Assembly (NCBI GenBank): GCA_025936825.1
Contig: JAICSO010000009.1
Span: forward strand, 124,001-188,000
Length of the DNA: 64,000 bases
Reading direction: 5' to 3'
Source: Terriglobales bacterium
GTDB taxonomy: Bacteria; Acidobacteriota; Terriglobia; Terriglobales; Acidobacteriaceae
Shown: positions 38,208 through 48,254 of the stretch, piece by piece
How positions within the stretch are numbered: the stretch's first letter is position 1
Layout of the letters: the number at the start of each line of letters is the position of its first letter
The notes under the pieces: model-generated
Told to the model about the DNA's origin: nothing
The model's database searches: none
Seen by the model: only the letters and a program-made list of their open reading frames with translations
Translations under genes and position numbers: made by a program

Positions 38208-39188
38208 TCAGGCGGCTGCGACCACCTGCCCTCGCTTCCATTCCCACGCGCTTTGGACGATGCCCCTCAAATCTGACGAGCTTGGCTGCCAGCCAAGCTC
38301 CCGTTTCAACTTTTCTGGACTTGCGCAGAGAATCGCTGGGTCGCCCGGCCTTCTGCTGGCTATTCGCGGGCGAATCTTCTGTCCCGTGATCTCCTCGACC
38401 GCGCCGATCACTTGGCGCACTGAGTACGCGGTGCCCGTTCCAATGTTGTAGGCCTGCATGCCCGCTGCTTCAGGCATCTCTAGCGCCAGCAGATGCGCCG
38501 CTGCGATGTCGGAGACGTGCACGTAGTCGCGGACGCAGGTTCCATCGATGGTTTCGTAGTCATCGCCGTAAATTTCAAAATGTTCCCGCTCTCCAGCCGC
38601 GACTTCGAGCAGTAAGGGGATAACGTGGGTCTCGGGCCGATGGCTTTCTCCCGCTTCTGTGGTCGCTCCGGATGCATTGAAATACCGGAATGTGGCCACA
38701 GTCCAACCATACGCCAATGCGTACCAGCGAAGCACTCGCTCGAACATCAGTTTGGTTTCACCGTAAGAGTTCACCGGCTCTTTGGGATCGTCCTCTTTGA
38801 TCGGCAGCGATCGGGGATTGCCGTACACGGCTGCCGATGACGAAAACACGAATCGCTTAACTCCAAAATCCCGTAACGTTTCGAGGAATCCGATACCCGA
38901 CGCGACGTTCACGTCGAAGAACCATCCCGGATTCGAGACCGACTCTGGTATCAACGCCTTCGCTGCGAAATGAAAAACCGCATCGATCCGGTGCTGCCGG
39001 AGCACACACGCCACCGCCGCTCGATCGCCGTAGTCGATCTGATGGAACTCTGCCCTGCTGGGAACAGCTTCGGGATGTCCAGTCGACAGATCATCAATGA
39101 TTACTACCGCGTGCCCTGAATCCAGCAGTTGTCGGCTACAAACCGATCCCACATATCCCGCCCCACCCGTGACCAACACTCTCGCCAT
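38208..39188 (-). CDS. galE: UDP-glucose 4-epimerase
   Basis: MARVLVTGGAGYVGSVCSRQLLDSGHAVVIIDDLSTGHPEAV; SSSAAVYGNP; YGETKLMFERVL; TCVRDYVHVSDIAAAHLLAL. Confidence 0.93.
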   Translation of the reverse strand: MARVLVTGGAGYVGSVCSRQLLDSGHAVVIIDDLSTGHPEAVPSRAEFHQIDYGDRAAVACVLRQHRIDAVFHFAAKALIPESVSNPGWFFDVNVASGIGFLETLRDFGVKRFVFSSSAAVYGNPRSLPIKEDDPKEPVNSYGETKLMFERVLRWYALAYGWTVATFRYFNASGATTEAGESHRPETHVIPLLLEVAAGEREHFEIYGDDYETIDGTCVRDYVHVSDIAAAHLLALEMPEAAGMQAYNIGTGTAYSVRQVIGAVEEITGQKIRPRIASRRPGDPAILCASPEKLKRELGWQPSSSDLRGIVQSAWEWKRGQVVAAA

Positions 39189-39799
39189 CAATACGCTCCC
39201 ACGCCGCGCAGCACTGCCAGCGGTGTACGCACCAAAATGTTGCAGTCCAGCCCTAGTGACCAGTTCTGCACGTAAAACAGATCCATTTGGATTCGCTTTT
39301 CGAAAGAGACTTCCTGACGGCCCTGGACCTGCCAGACTCCTGTGATTCCGGGCTTTGTCACGCGAAAGATCCACCCGGCATCGCCGTAGCGTTTGAGTTC
39401 CTCTGGCGTAATCATCCGGGGGCCGACCAGGCTCATCTCGCCGCGAAGGACATTCCACAGTTGCGGCAATTCGTCCAAACTCAATTTGCGCAACAGCGCT
39501 CCCACCGGAGTCACCCGCGGATCCGTCCTCAACTTTGAATTTCGCTCGAACTCGCGGCGCAAGCCAGGATTCTGCTCCAAAATCGCATCGGCATTCGGAC
39601 ACATGCTGCGCAATTTGAATGCGTCAAATTCACCTGAGGGCCCGACAACTCGGCGACGGTGAAATACGGGACCGCGATCCTGTAATTTGATAAGCAGGGC
39701 GCACAGCAAAATCACCGGCGCGAACAGCACCAGCAGCACAGAAGCGCCCGCTATATCGAACAGTCTCTTGATCCTCGCCGCGGTCATGCTTGTAGGCAA
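39188..39799 (-). CDS. Undecaprenyl-phosphate sugar phosphotransferase (bacterial sugar transferase)
   Basis: KRLFDIAGASVLLVLFAPVILLCALLIKLQDRGPVFHRRRVVGPSGEFDAFKLRSM...LPQLWNVLRGEMSLVGPRM. Confidence 0.93.
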   Translation of the reverse strand: MPTSMTAARIKRLFDIAGASVLLVLFAPVILLCALLIKLQDRGPVFHRRRVVGPSGEFDAFKLRSMCPNADAILEQNPGLRREFERNSKLRTDPRVTPVGALLRKLSLDELPQLWNVLRGEMSLVGPRMITPEELKRYGDAGWIFRVTKPGITGVWQVQGRQEVSFEKRIQMDLFYVQNWSLGLDCNILVRTPLAVLRGVGAY

Positions 39800-40917
39800 G
39801 ATTCAGCTTTGGATGCACCGGACGCGTGACATATCCGCCTATAAACGCCCAACGTCTGCTCCGCCGCCCGAGTCCAGGAGAACTGAGCGGCGCGACGAAG
39901 GGCGCATTCACGCCAGTGATTCCGCACCTTTTCACTTTCCAGCAATAATGCGAGTGCCGCACTCATGCCTTCAACATCGAAAACATCCAACACCTGAGCT
40001 CCATCGCCCGCAATTTCGCAAAGCGATCCGCCTTTCGCAGTCACCACAGGGCATCCACACGACATCGCTTCTAGCAGCGGCAATCCAAATCCTTCGTACA
40101 GCGACGTAAGCAGGAACGCATGTGCGTGACGGAATAACATTCCCAGCTCCTCGGCAGAAATGAACCCCGTTCGCAGCAAGCTCCCATTCAAAATATTCGC
40201 CTCAGCAATTGTGTTCAATCCGTCTCCGGGCCCGTAGGCAACAATTTGAAAGCCTTGTTCAACTCGAGTCTGCATGACCGCAAGCGCCTTCAATGCAGTG
40301 GCCAGGTTCTTTGTCCGCCAGTTCCGCGGGGTTGAGATGACAACATAGCGGGACAATATCCCAAACTTTCTCTGGAGGTACCGCAATTCGCTTTGTGTCG
40401 CATGCGAATGGAACTGACTCGGCGAGACTGCGTTATATACCACCGAGATGTTTTCCGGCGGTACATTTAAGACCAGCTGGATGTCCCGCGAGGTCGTTTC
40501 CGACACGGCAATGATGTGGGCCGCCCGTACCGTTGCGGCGCGGTATGCCATTTTGATCAGCAACTGTTTCGGGTAGGAATAGATGCGGAACAAAAACGGG
40601 ATCAGGTCGTGAATTGTAATGACTACTGGGCACGGCGCAGCGTAGGGCGCAACGAAGAACGGACAGTGCAACAGGTCGAGTCTGTCGCGGCTGCAACGTC
40701 GGGCTAGCTCCCATTGTTCGCCAATGGAATATTTTCTCGACTGCACCGGGATTCGAGCCACCGAAAACCCTTCCAGGCCCGGCACGGGATTTTCGGGATT
40801 CTCATATACAACCAACTCGCAGTCCCGACCGCATTCCGCCAGCGCAGCTAACAACCCGGCAACATACGTTCCTACTCCAGAATCGTTGTACCAGCGGGCA
40901 TCGAATCCGATACGCAT
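39784..40917 (-). CDS. Glycosyltransferase family 1/4 (GT-B)
   Basis: MRIGFDARWYNDSGVGTYVAGLL; LTSLYEGFGLPLLEAMSCGCPVVTAKGGSLCEIAGDGA. Confidence 0.92.
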   Translation of the reverse strand: MRIGFDARWYNDSGVGTYVAGLLAALAECGRDCELVVYENPENPVPGLEGFSVARIPVQSRKYSIGEQWELARRCSRDRLDLLHCPFFVAPYAAPCPVVITIHDLIPFLFRIYSYPKQLLIKMAYRAATVRAAHIIAVSETTSRDIQLVLNVPPENISVVYNAVSPSQFHSHATQSELRYLQRKFGILSRYVVISTPRNWRTKNLATALKALAVMQTRVEQGFQIVAYGPGDGLNTIAEANILNGSLLRTGFISAEELGMLFRHAHAFLLTSLYEGFGLPLLEAMSCGCPVVTAKGGSLCEIAGDGAQVLDVFDVEGMSAALALLLESEKVRNHWRECALRRAAQFSWTRAAEQTLGVYRRICHASGASKAESCLQA

Positions 40918-40928
40918 CTGAAGCTCTA

Positions 40929-42113
40929 CTAAGCGGAACGACGACCTTCCGGCATACCTGCGCTTTGCCATGTAACTGCGCGGCTGTCTGCCGCAAGCGG
41001 ATCAAGAACCTGCCGATAGGCTGCGATGGTTTGTTCGGCAGCTTTCCGCCAGGAGAAGTCCGCAGCCCGCGCCAAGGCGCGCTTACGCCAGCGTTCCCGC
41101 TCTTCCGGGTTCGTCAGGAGTAGTGCGATGGCTTGAGACATGCCTCGCGAATCCTTAGGATCGAAGATCAACGCGCCATCACCCGCCACTTCGGCGAGTG
41201 ATCCGCCGCTTGAAGTAATCACCGGGCAGGCGCACGACATGGCTTCCAGGATGGGCAATCCGAATCCTTCATACAACGAAGTCATTAGAAACAGCTCCGC
41301 ATTCCGCAGCAACGCCCCGATGTCCTCGACCGGCATATATCCCAGGTAGCGGACGTCGACCTGCGACAGCACGGCAGGATTCTTGAGATTCTCGATCGCA
41401 GTTCTAGGCCCATAGATGGCGAGTTGAATTCGTCGGCCGAGGGCGCGCGATGCCGAGGCCACAGCTTCTATGGCCGTGTCCAGGTTTTTCGTTCGCCAAT
41501 TGCAGCCCGCACTGCCAACCACGGCGTACGGCGGACACACTCGATAGGTTTGCTCCAACCTTTCCGTTTCGCGCTGCGACCCGTTACTGTGAAACGCGTC
41601 GTGGGATGCAGCGAGGTGAACGGTCGTGATTCTGGTGGCGGGCACACCTAAGATCTTTTCGACGTCATGTGCTGTGTTGAGGGAATCAGTGATGATATGC
41701 CGAGTGCGTAGCGCGGCCACGCGGCACCCCAGCTTTACCCAGGGCACCGCAGCCAGTTGCTTATACCAGTCTCGCGTGCGGAACAGAAAAGGGATCAGGT
41801 CGTGCACTGTGATGACTAAGGGGCACGGCAAGAATAACGGCACTCCATATTGGAAAGGGCTGTGAAACAAATCAATATGTAGGGCCCTGCACAGGGTTCT
41901 TAGTTCGTATTGCGAGCCCAGTGACAATTTGCTTGAGCGTACCGCGACGCGCGAGAGGCGGGCAGCGGGACAAAAGGGAACAGGCTTGCCGGCCTCTTCA
42001 AACACGTACAGCTGCAACTCCGAATCAGCGGCACAGATTGCGTTCAGCAATTGCCTTATATAAGTTCCTACGCCTGACTGGTTATACCAACGGGCGTCGA
42101 ATGCAATGCGCAT
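40929..42113 (-). CDS. Glycosyltransferase family 1/4 (paralog of neighbour)
   Basis: MRIAFDARWYNQSGVGTYIRQLL; MTSLYEGFGLPILEAMSCACPVITSSGGSLAEVAGDGA. Confidence 0.92.
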   Translation of the reverse strand: MRIAFDARWYNQSGVGTYIRQLLNAICAADSELQLYVFEEAGKPVPFCPAARLSRVAVRSSKLSLGSQYELRTLCRALHIDLFHSPFQYGVPLFLPCPLVITVHDLIPFLFRTRDWYKQLAAVPWVKLGCRVAALRTRHIITDSLNTAHDVEKILGVPATRITTVHLAASHDAFHSNGSQRETERLEQTYRVCPPYAVVGSAGCNWRTKNLDTAIEAVASASRALGRRIQLAIYGPRTAIENLKNPAVLSQVDVRYLGYMPVEDIGALLRNAELFLMTSLYEGFGLPILEAMSCACPVITSSGGSLAEVAGDGALIFDPKDSRGMSQAIALLLTNPEERERWRKRALARAADFSWRKAAEQTIAAYRQVLDPLAADSRAVTWQSAGMPEGRRSA

Positions 42114-42133
42114 ATCTGATCCGAGCGGCCGCA

Positions 42134-43513
42134 TCAGACTGCTGTATCAGCCGTGGTGTGCAGCCTTTCCATCCTTGATCGAACGGCCAGCCCTACAGGG
42201 AACCAGAGCCAGCATGCCAGAGGGAAAACGTCGTGCAGCGCAGCAAAGGTCATCACCGCGGAAAACCCAACGACCACTCCAAGAGCCACAAGGTCCAGCT
42301 TTGTCGGCTCGGGCCGTAGATACCGCACCAGGGATACGAGAAATGCTATGAAGCAAATTACGGTGCCGATGCCATATTCGGCGGCGAAAGTCAGATACGT
42401 ATCCTCGACGGAGAAGGCGGTTCCCTCGGTCTTAACCGCAAGTTTGCCCGCGTTTCCCGGACCAACGCCGAAAGGGTGTTGCGCAATGAACTGAATCCCC
42501 TCAATGATCGACTCGCGATGGCCCTGGGCGGAGGGATCTTCGCCGGATTTCGTTGATTTGAGATAGTCTGTCAAGCCCAGCACTGGAATTGCAGCGATAA
42601 ACAAGGCGAGCATCACTGCCCCAGCTTTTAATAGCCGCCGAGTTTCTCCTAATTGGACGGACACAAAACCCAGTGCAACCGCAGTCCCCACCCACGCGGA
42701 ACGCGTTACGGTGCAGATAAGACCGGCCGCGAGCATTAGGCCTGGGATCGTCTTACGGGAATAAATCCACCATATGACCAGCGCCGCCATACACAGAGGT
42801 GCAAACTGAAGGGGACCAAACATCGTCGATGATTCGCGCAGACCTAAGTACCCTTGCGCGTGGAAGGCCGCATCAAGCGCATTTCCGTCAGTACCACCTC
42901 TGCTGACGGCAAGGTACAGAACCGTTCTCGGGCCTTCGCCAATAATGAATACCTCTACCATACCGAGAACTGCCAAAAGCGACACAATCCAAACAGCTCG
43001 GGTCGCCCAGTATTGCTCTCGGTCGCCGTCCAGCGTCGTGAGGCGGCCGGCGGCGTACGCGATCACAAAGTTAAAGTCCGACAGCAGCGCCAGCAGAGAT
43101 CCTCCGAAGATGAAATGTGCCGTCGCCAAACCGAAGCACGCCAGCAAGAGCCAATCCGGTCTCGTAAGGTGAATGCCATTCTTGCACCAGAGACCAAACG
43201 CGATTAACAACAGCGCGCCCCGGTCTGCCCCCTCAAGCGCACCGATGTATGGGGGGCCAAAAAATTTGGCAAGCAGAAAAAGCAAGGTGTACGTGGGAAT
43301 GAAAGCCAAAAACAAACCCAAACCCTGAGTTGGATATTTGAAAGTCGCCCAAAGCACCAATACGCTCGCCGTGGCCACAGTCACCAGCAGCAACGACATG
43401 CCGATCACGCCCAGGAGGGCAATGAACACTACTGCACATCCCGCAGAACTGATTGCCAGCAGCTTGCGCAGGCCGCTTCGCGGCCCTTCAACTGTTTGAA
43501 ACGTCGTCCCCAT
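42134..43513 (-). CDS. O-antigen ligase/polymerase (Wzy-like) membrane protein
   Basis: ~11-12 TM segments; FIAQHPFGVGPGNAGKLAV...DTYLTFAAEYGIGTVICFIAFL. Confidence 0.85.
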   Translation of the reverse strand: MGTTFQTVEGPRSGLRKLLAISSAGCAVVFIALLGVIGMSLLLVTVATASVLVLWATFKYPTQGLGLFLAFIPTYTLLFLLAKFFGPPYIGALEGADRGALLLIAFGLWCKNGIHLTRPDWLLLACFGLATAHFIFGGSLLALLSDFNFVIAYAAGRLTTLDGDREQYWATRAVWIVSLLAVLGMVEVFIIGEGPRTVLYLAVSRGGTDGNALDAAFHAQGYLGLRESSTMFGPLQFAPLCMAALVIWWIYSRKTIPGLMLAAGLICTVTRSAWVGTAVALGFVSVQLGETRRLLKAGAVMLALFIAAIPVLGLTDYLKSTKSGEDPSAQGHRESIIEGIQFIAQHPFGVGPGNAGKLAVKTEGTAFSVEDTYLTFAAEYGIGTVICFIAFLVSLVRYLRPEPTKLDLVALGVVVGFSAVMTFAALHDVFPLACWLWFPVGLAVRSRMERLHTTADTAV

Positions 43514-43545
43514 TAATTATTAATTTAAGAGAGCATTGCTGAGTG

Positions 43546-44754
43546 TCAGCTGGCCGTTGCCGATCGAAGTACCTGGAGTGTTTGTTCCGCGCATCTTTGC
43601 CAACTAAACGTGCTGGCACGCGCCTTGCCGGCGGACGCAAGACGCTGTCGCACATCATCGTGCTCCAGCACTTCCTCGATCCTTGCGGCCATGTCTTCTA
43701 CCGAGTAGGGATCGAAGTACAAAAGTTCGCCACCAGATACTTCAGGCAGGCACGATGAATTGGAGCAGATTACTGGTGCCCCGCACGCCATTGCTTCCAG
43801 CAGGGGCAGGCAGAACCCCTCGTACAAAGAAGGAATAACGACTAGGGTCGCACATTTGAGCAGAATCGCTAGCTCAGGATCACTTAAAGGGCCGGTGAAT
43901 ACCACACGCTCAGGTGGCTGACAGTGGCTCGCGGCTGCAACAATACGCTCGTGTCCCCAGCCGTTTTCCCCTACCAGCACCAAAGCGGTATCTAGATTCT
44001 TGTTGTTGCCGACGAGTGCGCGGTAGGCGTTGATCAGTCGTTCAAGATTCTTTCGCTCCTGGATCCTGCCGTGGTGCAGTATGAATGGTTGCCTGATTCC
44101 CAACTTGTTTAATAGTGGGTCGCGCTCCGAAGGATCTACCGGGTCGTTGTTAAATATTTTGTTGTCACACGCCAGGTACACCACATGCACTTTCGATTCT
44201 GGTAAGCGGAACACGTTAACCAGGTCCTGCTTGGAATGCTGTGAATCCGTGATGACGGCGCGAGACAGTCTGGCGCACATTGCAAACTCGCGCTTCAGTG
44301 CCTGTGCTCTTGGAACATTTGGAAAGACCACCGGGATGATGTCGTGAATCGTGGTGACTGCGGGAATTAGGCCACCGATGGGAATTGTGTTGGCTGACGG
44401 GCAAAACAGCACATCAGCCTTGCTCTTGCGAGCGGACCAGCAGGCGCCTCCATATCTCCAGAGCCGTCCGATGCGCAGCAAAGTTGTGTTGTAAGGCCTA
44501 AATCCGTCAGTAGCTGTGAACTGGTTTGCATCACTAGCTACCGTGGAAGACACCAGCGGCCTGAAATGCATTTCTCCTTCCTGCGCAACCTCCCTGAAAT
44601 ACGAGAGAAGATTTCGAGCATAGACGTAGATGCCGTTATTCCGAAACCGACTTAGCAATGGCCACGTGTCGAAGGCAATGGTGCAGTGACGGCCATTGCC
44701 GTTTCGTGGTTGAACGAGATTGCTGCTGATATGGTTCACTGGCAACTCAGGCAT
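43546..44754 (-). CDS. Glycosyltransferase family 1/4
   Basis: ILHHGRIQERKNLERLINAYRALV; VIPSLYEGFCLPLLEAMACGAPVICSNSSCLPEVSGG. Confidence 0.92.
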   Translation of the reverse strand: MPELPVNHISSNLVQPRNGNGRHCTIAFDTWPLLSRFRNNGIYVYARNLLSYFREVAQEGEMHFRPLVSSTVASDANQFTATDGFRPYNTTLLRIGRLWRYGGACWSARKSKADVLFCPSANTIPIGGLIPAVTTIHDIIPVVFPNVPRAQALKREFAMCARLSRAVITDSQHSKQDLVNVFRLPESKVHVVYLACDNKIFNNDPVDPSERDPLLNKLGIRQPFILHHGRIQERKNLERLINAYRALVGNNKNLDTALVLVGENGWGHERIVAAASHCQPPERVVFTGPLSDPELAILLKCATLVVIPSLYEGFCLPLLEAMACGAPVICSNSSCLPEVSGGELLYFDPYSVEDMAARIEEVLEHDDVRQRLASAGKARASTFSWQRCAEQTLQVLRSATAS

Positions 44755-46270
44755 TTGCCTTGGGCAAGATTGGAACGGCTTTCAGCAAAGTGCGCATCCT
44801 CGTGCGCGACGGAGCGTCGAGTGCCCAGTGCCAGGTGATCGCGGTAAAGAGGCCAACGATGGCGACGAAGAACAAGATTTTCAAACCTAGCCCACTTACG
44901 AGGGTGGCCAGTAACAGTGCTGCTGCTCCCGCGCCCATTGTCATCCACAAGCGCGGTGCAAGCACGGCTCTGAGAAAAAAGAATAGAACAACCGCTTCTG
45001 CGCTCAGTCGAATCGTCCACGCCAGCGCAGCCCCTTCAATACCGCGCATCCGCACTCCCCAGTAGAGCAGCGCCAGATAGCAGGGCACTTCAATCAGGTG
45101 CAGTTTGGCCGTGAGGTCGGGCCGACCAGACGCCTGCAGCAGCGCATATGGCATATTCGCAAGGCTGTTCGTGAACACTCCGATTGCCAATATCTGCAAG
45201 ACGACTGTACTGCGACCTGCGAAATCTGCGCCTAGCCAGAGAGTCAGTCCCTCACGGGCGCCCAACACAATTCCGAGAATGCTTGGGAACAAGATCGCGA
45301 AGGTGCTCGTAAGGCTTCGTTCATAAAGTGATGTGGTGCGCGGATGATCTTCAACTGCGAGCGCCTCCGAGAACGCGGGAAACAAAACTCCCGATAACGC
45401 AGCAGGGACAAGCCATAGCTTTGTGACCGCGTCAAAGGGCGCTGCGTAATAGGCGACCGCGGAAATCGAAACCACTGACCCAATCACAAAGCGGTCGAGA
45501 TATACCATTACCGGCCCGACGATATTGCTCACGGTCAGCCAACTACCGAAGCCGATGAGGGCTCGAAATGCCGCTTTGTCCCATGTGACATCGAACGAGA
45601 ACCCGGTCACGCAACGCCGGCAGACCGCGAAGTGTAGCGCGCAGTTCGCAAGACGCGCGACCGCCAGGGTCAAAACGATGGGGTAAAGGCTGCGTGAGAA
45701 CGGCAGCACCGCGAGGGGCGCAAGATAGCTGATGAATCCGAAGGCTACGCGTAAGGCGTTCACGGCGGCAAAATTCTGCTGCGCCTCCAGCATTCCTCGC
45801 AAACCAGAGGTTAGCGTGACAAACGGCACGGCGACAGCCAGCCATAGCAAGCTGCGCAAAACTTCCGACTGCAATGCGGCCGGGATTTTTAGCGCGGAGT
45901 GCGTGAGCCATGGTGCCAAAGCAAACAGCACCCCGCCGAAGCACACGCCGAGCAAGAGCATGCAGGCTATGGCTGTCCACACCAGGTTTGCCGCGCCTTC
46001 GCTGTCACGTAAGGCAATTTTTTCCGCCAGCAGTTTGGTTACGGCGCGCCCAATTCCAAAATCGAAGAGGCTGAAGTAACCGACCAGAATCCAAACGAGC
46101 GTAAGGACGCCAAATCTATCTACACCCAGGTGGTGTATTAGAACCGGAATTGCGACCGCTGCAAGCGCTAGCGGCAACAATTGTCCGGCAAAATTCCACA
46201 GACTGTTGCGAACAACACTGGGCCGACGAGTACTTGTCGGTGGTGGCGCGACGTTTGCTGGCTGATTCAC
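44747..46270 (-). CDS. Polysaccharide flippase (Wzx-like)
   Basis: RNSLWNFAGQLLPLALAAVAIPVLIHHLGVDRFGVLTLVWILVGYFSLFDFGIGRAVTKLLAE; multiple TM. Confidence 0.9.
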   Translation of the reverse strand: MNQPANVAPPPTSTRRPSVVRNSLWNFAGQLLPLALAAVAIPVLIHHLGVDRFGVLTLVWILVGYFSLFDFGIGRAVTKLLAEKIALRDSEGAANLVWTAIACMLLLGVCFGGVLFALAPWLTHSALKIPAALQSEVLRSLLWLAVAVPFVTLTSGLRGMLEAQQNFAAVNALRVAFGFISYLAPLAVLPFSRSLYPIVLTLAVARLANCALHFAVCRRCVTGFSFDVTWDKAAFRALIGFGSWLTVSNIVGPVMVYLDRFVIGSVVSISAVAYYAAPFDAVTKLWLVPAALSGVLFPAFSEALAVEDHPRTTSLYERSLTSTFAILFPSILGIVLGAREGLTLWLGADFAGRSTVVLQILAIGVFTNSLANMPYALLQASGRPDLTAKLHLIEVPCYLALLYWGVRMRGIEGAALAWTIRLSAEAVVLFFFLRAVLAPRLWMTMGAGAAALLLATLVSGLGLKILFFVAIVGLFTAITWHWALDAPSRTRMRTLLKAVPILPKANA

Positions 46271-47085
46271 TTAGCCAACTCCAGGCAGACGACTGCTTCC
46301 GCCGCCGCCAACTCCGTTAATGAGCCATCCTGTTGCGATGAATCGAAGTATCGTGCTTCGCTGCATTCATCAGCCGAAGCCGTGTTCCATCCAGCCGAGG
46401 TGTATCGGAAATACTGGGTGCGGCACGCCTCGGGACGAAACGCATCCAGCAGCATCTGCACCCGGGTGGCGTCAAATACCTGTAGCCATCCATGATCGGC
46501 CGCCCGACCGAACGGCACCGTCAGATACAGGACTCCTCCAGGTTTCAAAACACGATGTAACTCGGCAAGTGCCTGAAGCTGCGATTCTGGGCTGTGCTCG
46601 TTCTTCGTGGCGTCCGCCGTATAAAACTGGGTATTGTCCATGCCCACGTGCTCCAACGTCGAAATGCAGGCTATCCAGTCGAAGTAGTTGTCGCGGAAAC
46701 AACAGTCGCGAATGTCTCCATAGACGTACGAAATGCCGCGTCGCCAATAGCAATCTGCTTCAGGGGCGAGAGTGAGAATAGAGATTGCCTTGTTCTTCAG
46801 CTTGGGATGAGAGAGTACGAAGTCGTAATTGAGAACGGATCCGGCATCGAGCAATCTGCCCTCAGCAGTCGGCAATCGTGAAAAGAACCAAGGATACTCA
46901 ACTGCGCGCTCATCCAACCACAATCCCCAGCCTTCTGGAAGCACGTCTGGCGGAAGCGAGGCAGTTACGTATTGCGGCAACTGGGTCTGGCGGTAAGAAA
47001 GATATCCGCGTCCAAAAGGTCGTCGCGTGTACCTTTGGAACACGCCCGATTTAAAGCGCCGCATCGAGGAGGACAATTTGCTCAT
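46267..47085 (-). CDS. SAM-dependent methyltransferase (class I)
   Basis: RLLDAGSVLNYDFVL; FDWIACISTLEHVGMDN; LHRVLKPGGVLYLTVPFG. ATGA overlaps with both neighbours. Confidence 0.82.
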   Translation of the reverse strand: MSKLSSSMRRFKSGVFQRYTRRPFGRGYLSYRQTQLPQYVTASLPPDVLPEGWGLWLDERAVEYPWFFSRLPTAEGRLLDAGSVLNYDFVLSHPKLKNKAISILTLAPEADCYWRRGISYVYGDIRDCCFRDNYFDWIACISTLEHVGMDNTQFYTADATKNEHSPESQLQALAELHRVLKPGGVLYLTVPFGRAADHGWLQVFDATRVQMLLDAFRPEACRTQYFRYTSAGWNTASADECSEARYFDSSQQDGSLTELAAAEAVVCLELAK

Positions 47086-48227
47086 CCGAAGTTCGTCGAT
47101 GGGAGCGCGCTTGGAGCCGTACTCGCGAGAACTTGCTCGTATATTTCCGTACAACTTTTTGCAGTTCTCGACCAAGTGAAGCGCAGAAGATTTTCGAAAC
47201 CACGGCGCACCATCTCCTCGCGAAGAGTGTTGTCAGTGAATGCGCGGTACATGGCTTCACCAAAGGCCTGGGCGTTGCGGGCGTCTGCATACAACGCGGC
47301 TTCCCCTCCAACTTCCGGCAGCGATGCGGCATTCGAGGAGACCACCGGCACACCGCAAGCCATGGCTTCGAGAACTGTGAACCCAAATCCTTCGTATAAA
47401 GACGGACAGGCGTAGACTCGCGCACACGAATAGAGTGCCGACAGCTCGGGATCCTCGACGAAGCCCGTGAGCACTAGATGGCTGGAGATGCCCAACTCCA
47501 TGGCAAGATTCCTCAATTCGCGCTCGCCCTCTCCAATCGGGCCTGTAATTACCAGTTGTGCATCCCCGCCCTTCTCCAAAAATGCCTTGAACGAGCGCAA
47601 AAGTCCGGCATGATTCTTTCGCTGCTTATAGATCCCGGTATAGAAGATGTATTCCCCTCGGACGCCGTATTTCGCGAGAACGCGCTCTGCAACCGCAGGT
47701 TCCGCAGCTCTCCCCAGCGTGTTGTCAGCTGCCGGGTACACAACAAACACCTTTTCGGGATCAATGCCTAGGTAGCGCACAATCTCATTTTTCGAAAATA
47801 CCGAGTCGGTAATGATTCTTTTGCTCAGCCGAACGGACGCTCGCATCATCAAGCTGTAATACATTCTTCCCAATCGCGAATCCAGGTCTTCGGGGCACGC
47901 AAGGTAAATCACATCGTGAATAGTAACCACTGACGGACAAACTTGAAAAAGGGGAATCATGAAATGCGGCGAATGCAACAGGTCGACCTTTTCTTCGCGA
48001 AGAATGCGCGGAAGCTCGATCTGCTCGCCAACTGAGTAATAACCTGACCGGGGAACGAGTACCTTCACATTGGAACCTTGCCAGCAGGGAATGCCCTTTG
48101 CGTCAGACGGCAGCAAGAGCACGAACTCGTGATTGCTCTCCTCTTTGAGCATGGTGTCGACCAAGCACTTCATGTATCGTCCGATTCCAGGATTCCCGAT
48201 TCGCCGCAAGTCGAAGGCAATTTTCAT
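47082..48227 (-). CDS. Glycosyltransferase family 1/4
   Basis: MKIAFDLRRIGNPGIGRYMKCLV; YEGFGFTVLEAMACGVPVVSSNAASLPEVGGEAALY. Confidence 0.92.
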   Translation of the reverse strand: MKIAFDLRRIGNPGIGRYMKCLVDTMLKEESNHEFVLLLPSDAKGIPCWQGSNVKVLVPRSGYYSVGEQIELPRILREEKVDLLHSPHFMIPLFQVCPSVVTIHDVIYLACPEDLDSRLGRMYYSLMMRASVRLSKRIITDSVFSKNEIVRYLGIDPEKVFVVYPAADNTLGRAAEPAVAERVLAKYGVRGEYIFYTGIYKQRKNHAGLLRSFKAFLEKGGDAQLVITGPIGEGERELRNLAMELGISSHLVLTGFVEDPELSALYSCARVYACPSLYEGFGFTVLEAMACGVPVVSSNAASLPEVGGEAALYADARNAQAFGEAMYRAFTDNTLREEMVRRGFENLLRFTWSRTAKSCTEIYEQVLASTAPSALPSTNFG

Positions 48228-48254
48228 TGGAGGAGGGTTGATGAGGTGTGGGCG

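Noticed and set aside
39189-39602. N-terminal extension of galE to 464 aa
   Set aside because: Overlaps the sugar transferase gene; the canonical MARVLVTGGAGYVGS start at 39188 fits.
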